A stretch of 21,537 nucleotides of DNA from a virus: the IMG/VR virus record IMGVR_UViG_3300032665_000225, positions 1-21,537 of that record; one strand, written 5' to 3'. The position numbers were made by a program, and so were the translations under genes. Positions within the stretch are counted from its first letter, which is position 1, and each line of letters starts with the position of its first letter. This document shows positions 18,894-21,537 of the stretch, one piece after another. The notes under the pieces are model-generated. The model searched no databases, was not told the origin of the DNA, and saw only the letters and a program-made list of their open reading frames with translations.

Positions 18894-19590
18894 TCCAAGA
18901 ATACAAGTTATCACACCTACGATTGGCACTCCCTATTTACAACAAGCCATTGATAGTGTCTACAATCAAACAATCAAAACAGAACACATCATTGTGGCAG
19001 ATGGTGGATTCAATGCAGAGCTTAAACTTTATCCAAATGCAAAGATGGTCATGTTGCCTGAGAACACCGGAGCCAATGGGTGGAATGGTCACAGAATATA
19101 TGCAACGATGCCGCTTCTATCCAATGCAGACTACATATTATTTTTGGATGAAGATAATTGGTTTGAACCTGACCATGTAGAAAAGATGATCAACTTTATC
19201 AAAGAACACGATCTTACTTGGTGTTATAGCCTTCGTAAAATTGTAGACACCGATGGTAATTATGTTGCAGATGATAATTGTGACAGCTTGGGCAAATGGC
19301 CACCAGTGGACTCTGTTGCTAAAAGATATGTGGATACCAATTGCTATTGCTTCAAGCGTAAATACTTAGCACGATTCGCACATCACTTCTATACGAATTC
19401 ATACTATGCAGATAGAGATTTCTTTGAAGGTATCGCAACCAATTTACCAGACTATGAATGCAATGGTGAATATTCTGTCAATTATAGAATGCGTGATAGA
19501 TTAATTAAAATTATCACAAACAATAACAAGGTGACATTGGATAGGTATAATGGCAATTATCCATGGACTCAATTAAGGACAACAAAATGA
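18886..19590 (+). CDS. GT-A family glycosyltransferase (GT2-like)
   Basis: A 234-residue protein starting at ATG 18886, eight bases inside the sigma gene, with GGAGGA as ribosome site. GT2 features: IQVITPTIGTPYLQQAIDSV (6-25) with HIIVADGG, then the metal-binding acidic motif in YILFLDEDNWFEPDHVEKM (DED). It would transfer a sugar from a nucleotide sugar. In phages such enzymes modify host surface glycans, phage DNA bases or virion proteins; the acceptor is not evident here. It forms one coupled unit with the methyltransferase and a second glycosyltransferase. Confidence 0.85.
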   Translation: MNNPRIQVITPTIGTPYLQQAIDSVYNQTIKTEHIIVADGGFNAELKLYPNAKMVMLPENTGANGWNGHRIYATMPLLSNADYILFLDEDNWFEPDHVEKMINFIKEHDLTWCYSLRKIVDTDGNYVADDNCDSLGKWPPVDSVAKRYVDTNCYCFKRKYLARFAHHFYTNSYYADRDFFEGIATNLPDYECNGEYSVNYRMRDRLIKIITNNNKVTLDRYNGNYPWTQLRTTK

Positions 19591-20159
19591 ATTTTACAAC
19601 AGACTGGTTTTCATTCAATATTCCAAACATGGAACTTTGCATGAAAACATTAAACAATAAAACAAGATTTTTGGAGATAGGATGTTTTGAAGGTAGAGCT
19701 ACAACGTGGCTCATTCAAAATGGATTAGAACCATATGGTTCGAGCATCACCTGCATCGATACATTTGAAGGCAGTGTAGAACATGAGCATATGAATCTAA
19801 CTCACCTCTATCAAACATTCGTAGGTAATGTGTCTGAAGTGATTGGTGTAGGTCAAAAATACATAGCCATACCAAAGATGTCATACCATGGATTAACAGA
19901 TCTTATTAAACAGGATGCCAAGTTTGATTTTATCTACGTTGATGGATCACACACAGGCTACGATACACTCACCGATGCATGCATGGCATGGCCAATGTTA
20001 AACAAAGGCGGTATCATGTTGTTTGATGATTATCTTTGGACTGACATCCCAGGCGAATTAAACCAACCAAAGATTGGCGTCGATGCCTTCTTAAAAGTAT
20101 TTGCAAAGCAGTACGAAATCATTATTAATAATTATCAACTAGGAGTAAGAAAAATATGA
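19587..20159 (+). CDS. SAM-dependent methyltransferase, class I (Methyltransf_24 type)
   Basis: A 190-residue protein starting at ATG 19587 (ATGA overlap with the previous stop, AAGGA upstream); an ATG eight codons earlier lacks a ribosome site. Motif I is TRFLEIGCFEGRATTWLIQN, followed by ITCIDTFEGS (acidic ribose contact), DFIYVDGSHTGYDTLTDACM and GGIMLFDDYLW with the acidic DD. This is the order of the small-molecule/sugar O-methyltransferase group (macrocin or cephalosporin type), so methylation of a sugar added by the neighbouring transferases is plausible. No DNA methyltransferase catalytic motif (PC or NPPY-type) is present. Confidence 0.85.
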   Translation: MNFTTDWFSFNIPNMELCMKTLNNKTRFLEIGCFEGRATTWLIQNGLEPYGSSITCIDTFEGSVEHEHMNLTHLYQTFVGNVSEVIGVGQKYIAIPKMSYHGLTDLIKQDAKFDFIYVDGSHTGYDTLTDACMAWPMLNKGGIMLFDDYLWTDIPGELNQPKIGVDAFLKVFAKQYEIIINNYQLGVRKI

Positions 20160-20902
20160 AACCGCAAGACGCCAAGATATTTGTAGCAACGCCCATGTAT
20201 GGTGGTATGTGTACTGGGAACCATGCTATTGGATTAGCTAATTTGGTTCACATTATGATGACGCAAGGTATCAAAATGCATTATTCATTCATGATGAACG
20301 AGTCACTGATTACAAGAGCGCGTGATAGTTTAGCGCACGACTTTATCAAGAGCGACTGCTCACACTTATTATTCATCGACGCAGATATTGGATTCGATCC
20401 ATCACATATTCCGGCTATGATTTCAGCAGACAAAGACATTGTGTGCGGTTTGTATCCAAAGAAAGAGATTAACTGGATCAAAGTTGAGAAGGCAGTCAAA
20501 GATGGTGTACCTTTTGCAGACTTGCACAAACACACAGGCGAATTTGTTGTGTTGCTAGTTGATAACAAATCAGCAACAGGGAAAATTAACGAGCCATTAG
20601 AAATCGTGAGTGGTGGTACAGGCTACATGTTAATCAAGCGTAAAGTATTTGAAGGACTGATGAAGCATGTACCGACATACACATCAGACATGTACGCTGC
20701 GATTGATACAGAACGCAAACCAAAGATCATTCATCAATTCTTTGATACATCGATTGATCCTGATGATAATAAACTACTATCAGAAGACTACCACTTCTGT
20801 AAATTGGCAAGGAAGCATGGCTATAAAGTTTGGGCAGCACCTTGGGTATCTTTAACACACACTGGCACGTATACGTTCAGTGGTTCAATAGTGAGCAATT
20901 AA
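20156..20902 (+). CDS. GT-A fold glycosyltransferase, second enzyme
   Basis: A 248-residue protein: IFVATPMYGGMCTGNHAIGL at the N-terminus, SLITRARDSLAHDFIKSDCS, then the acidic motif HLLFIDADIGFDPSHIPAMI (DAD) and GTGYMLIKRKVFEGL, with a late acceptor-side block EDYHFCKLARKHGYKVWAAP. This type is common in phages next to methyltransferases. It overlaps the methyltransferase by ATGA, supporting one pathway. Substrate unknown. Confidence 0.83.
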   Translation: MKPQDAKIFVATPMYGGMCTGNHAIGLANLVHIMMTQGIKMHYSFMMNESLITRARDSLAHDFIKSDCSHLLFIDADIGFDPSHIPAMISADKDIVCGLYPKKEINWIKVEKAVKDGVPFADLHKHTGEFVVLLVDNKSATGKINEPLEIVSGGTGYMLIKRKVFEGLMKHVPTYTSDMYAAIDTERKPKIIHQFFDTSIDPDDNKLLSEDYHFCKLARKHGYKVWAAPWVSLTHTGTYTFSGSIVSN

Positions 20903-20903
20903 T

Positions 20904-21155
20904 ATGACAGAGCAAAGATTAACAGCAGACATCATTGAGGAATTGACCGCACCGAAAGGTGTGGCGATTCCCACAGATATATTTGACCCAGTTACAAAAC
21001 ACCTACTCAAAATAGAATTTCATGATGAAAAGGGTGAATTTATCATTCAGGCATTATGGGATGACAGGGATGAGCATAACGACGAGAACAATGAAGCGTT
21101 TAAGAAGTGGGCATATAATTTAATGGGGGACAAAGGCTATGAAGTTAGACGATGA
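20904..21155 (+). CDS. Small acidic unknown protein
   Basis: An 83-residue acidic protein: helix LTADIIEELTAPKG, a strand pair around IPTDIFDPVTKHLLKIEF, then a DDRDEHNDENNEAFKKW acidic/helical stretch. It starts one base after the glycosyltransferase stop and has only a weak ribosome site, so it depends on coupling. No family recognised. Confidence 0.66.
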   Translation: MTEQRLTADIIEELTAPKGVAIPTDIFDPVTKHLLKIEFHDEKGEFIIQALWDDRDEHNDENNEAFKKWAYNLMGDKGYEVRR

Positions 21156-21291
21156 AAAGACATGGTGGCAGGTCGCTAAATGGTACGTCATCATTTTGTC
21201 GGTGTATTTTGCTTGTAGGATCGTATTCCCCTACATTGAATGTTACTATAATGAATTTGGAGACACAGAAGACATAGAAGACACAGTATAA
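21139..21291 (+). CDS. Small one-pass membrane protein with acidic repeat tail
   Basis: A 50-codon frame overlapping the previous gene by 17 bases. It has a short charged start (KLDDEKTWWQ), a membrane helix (WYVIILSVYFACRIVFPYI) and an acidic tail GDTEDIEDTV. The tail is encoded by segment 1 of the duplicated element at 21261; on the left copy the same reading gives DIEDIEDTV and stop, after an in-frame ATG. The gene may be real or the tail may be an accident of the repeat; the Trp/Tyr-rich membrane helix favours a real product. Confidence 0.5.
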   Translation: MKLDDEKTWWQVAKWYVIILSVYFACRIVFPYIECYYNEFGDTEDIEDTV

Positions 21292-21492
21292 ACGCACTTT
21301 ATCCGTATCTTTTATTTTTTATTTTATTAAAAAAACTAAAAAACTGGAATAAAGGGTGTCTTCTGTGTCTTCTATGGCTCGGTAAAAAATAAGATGTTAT
21401 TAATCAATCACTTGGAAAATGAGAAATTGGAAAACTATCCAAAAAGCGACAAAACACGTACCCTGTCTTCTATGTCTTCTGTGTCTTTTTGG
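21261..21492 (+). repeat. Right copy of the inverted ~230-bp duplicated leader element
   Basis: On the plus strand, in order: purine segment GAGACACAGAAGACATAG... (21261-21286), AT-rich spacer, pyrimidine segment GGGTGTCTTCTGTGTC... (21354-21377), spacer, pyrimidine segment CCTGTCTTCTATGTCTTC... ending in TTTTT (21457-21492). Segment 1 pairs perfectly over about 23 bases with segment 3, or over about 18 with segment 2. A perfect TATAAT (21247-21252) lies nine bases upstream. Segment order, CGTACCCTGTC and GGAATAAAGGGTGTC anchors and the GACACAGTATAAAC join are shared with the left copy. No gene follows before the window ends at 21537. Confidence 0.7.
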
Positions 21493-21537
21493 CTTAACAT
21501 CTGATTAAAAAATAGGCAAATGCAAAATGATTGTGTA

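Noticed and set aside
12065-21492. Terminal inverted repeats of a transposon
   Set aside because: No transposase lies between the copies, the elements have internal pairing segments and -10-like boxes, and no target-site duplication is seen at their outer ends.

Overview
The window looks like part of a tailed double-stranded DNA phage genome (Caudoviricetes). The main evidence is a head-gene cluster on the minus strand: terminase large subunit, a very long P22-type portal, a GroES-like co-chaperonin, an acidic coiled-coil scaffold-like protein, a major capsid protein and several beta-rich virion-type proteins. The host is probably a low-GC bacterium that makes PQQ. A 23-codon gene at 11730-11801 (minus) encodes what is almost certainly PqqA, the peptide precursor of pyrroloquinoline quinone. 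That fits a methylotroph using PQQ-dependent methanol dehydrogenase, such as the Methylophilaceae (OM43/Methylopumilus type), but the host is inferred from this one gene and general composition.

Layout. (1) 1-11.8 kb, minus strand, late module. In the direction of transcription it runs: pqqA; a decayed intein-like (Hint/LAGLIDADG) protein; terminase; portal; two small proteins; GroES-like; scaffold; unknown; decoration-like protein; major capsid; a terminator; an HNH endonuclease; then three virion-type proteins, the last of which (IPT/TIG domain) runs off the left edge. (2) 11.8-13.0 kb, non-coding. It holds two promoter-like boxes, one arm of a diverged ~230-bp inverted duplication, and a GC-rich, palindrome-rich, origin-like stretch with 46-bp repeats. 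(3) 13.0-16.25 kb, plus strand: twelve tightly packed small genes of distinctive composition, mostly unknown, with one GP88-like protein and a hairpin/RBS repeat used three times between genes. (4) 16.25-17.2 kb: an exact Fur-box-like palindrome, an eight-copy array of a 12-base word (seven at exact 22-bp steps), a minus-strand HNH gene and a divergent promoter region. (5) 17.2-21.3 kb, plus strand: two one-pass membrane peptides, small unknowns, a sigma-70-family factor that lacks region 4, a glycosyltransferase / methyltransferase / glycosyltransferase cassette and two small proteins. (6) 21.26-21.49 kb: the second, inverted copy of the ~230-bp element.

How it may work together. Host-type promoters (TTGACA at 17150, TTGATT at 12942) would drive the plus-strand genes, including the unusual sigma factor. 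The box TGCATTAGT (minus strand) occurs six times, always between genes and always in front of a minus-strand gene. It begins with TG, as extended -10 promoters do, and a sigma lacking region 4 would need such a one-box promoter. I therefore propose that the phage sigma switches on the late module, pqqA and the HNH gene at 17 kb through this box. The two inverted copies of the ~230-bp element each begin just after a -10-like box and contain one purine-rich and two pyrimidine-rich segments that can pair in mutually exclusive ways, suggesting a duplicated leader RNA that fires outward from the plus-strand block.

All family calls are from reading the translated sequence by eye; no database was searched.
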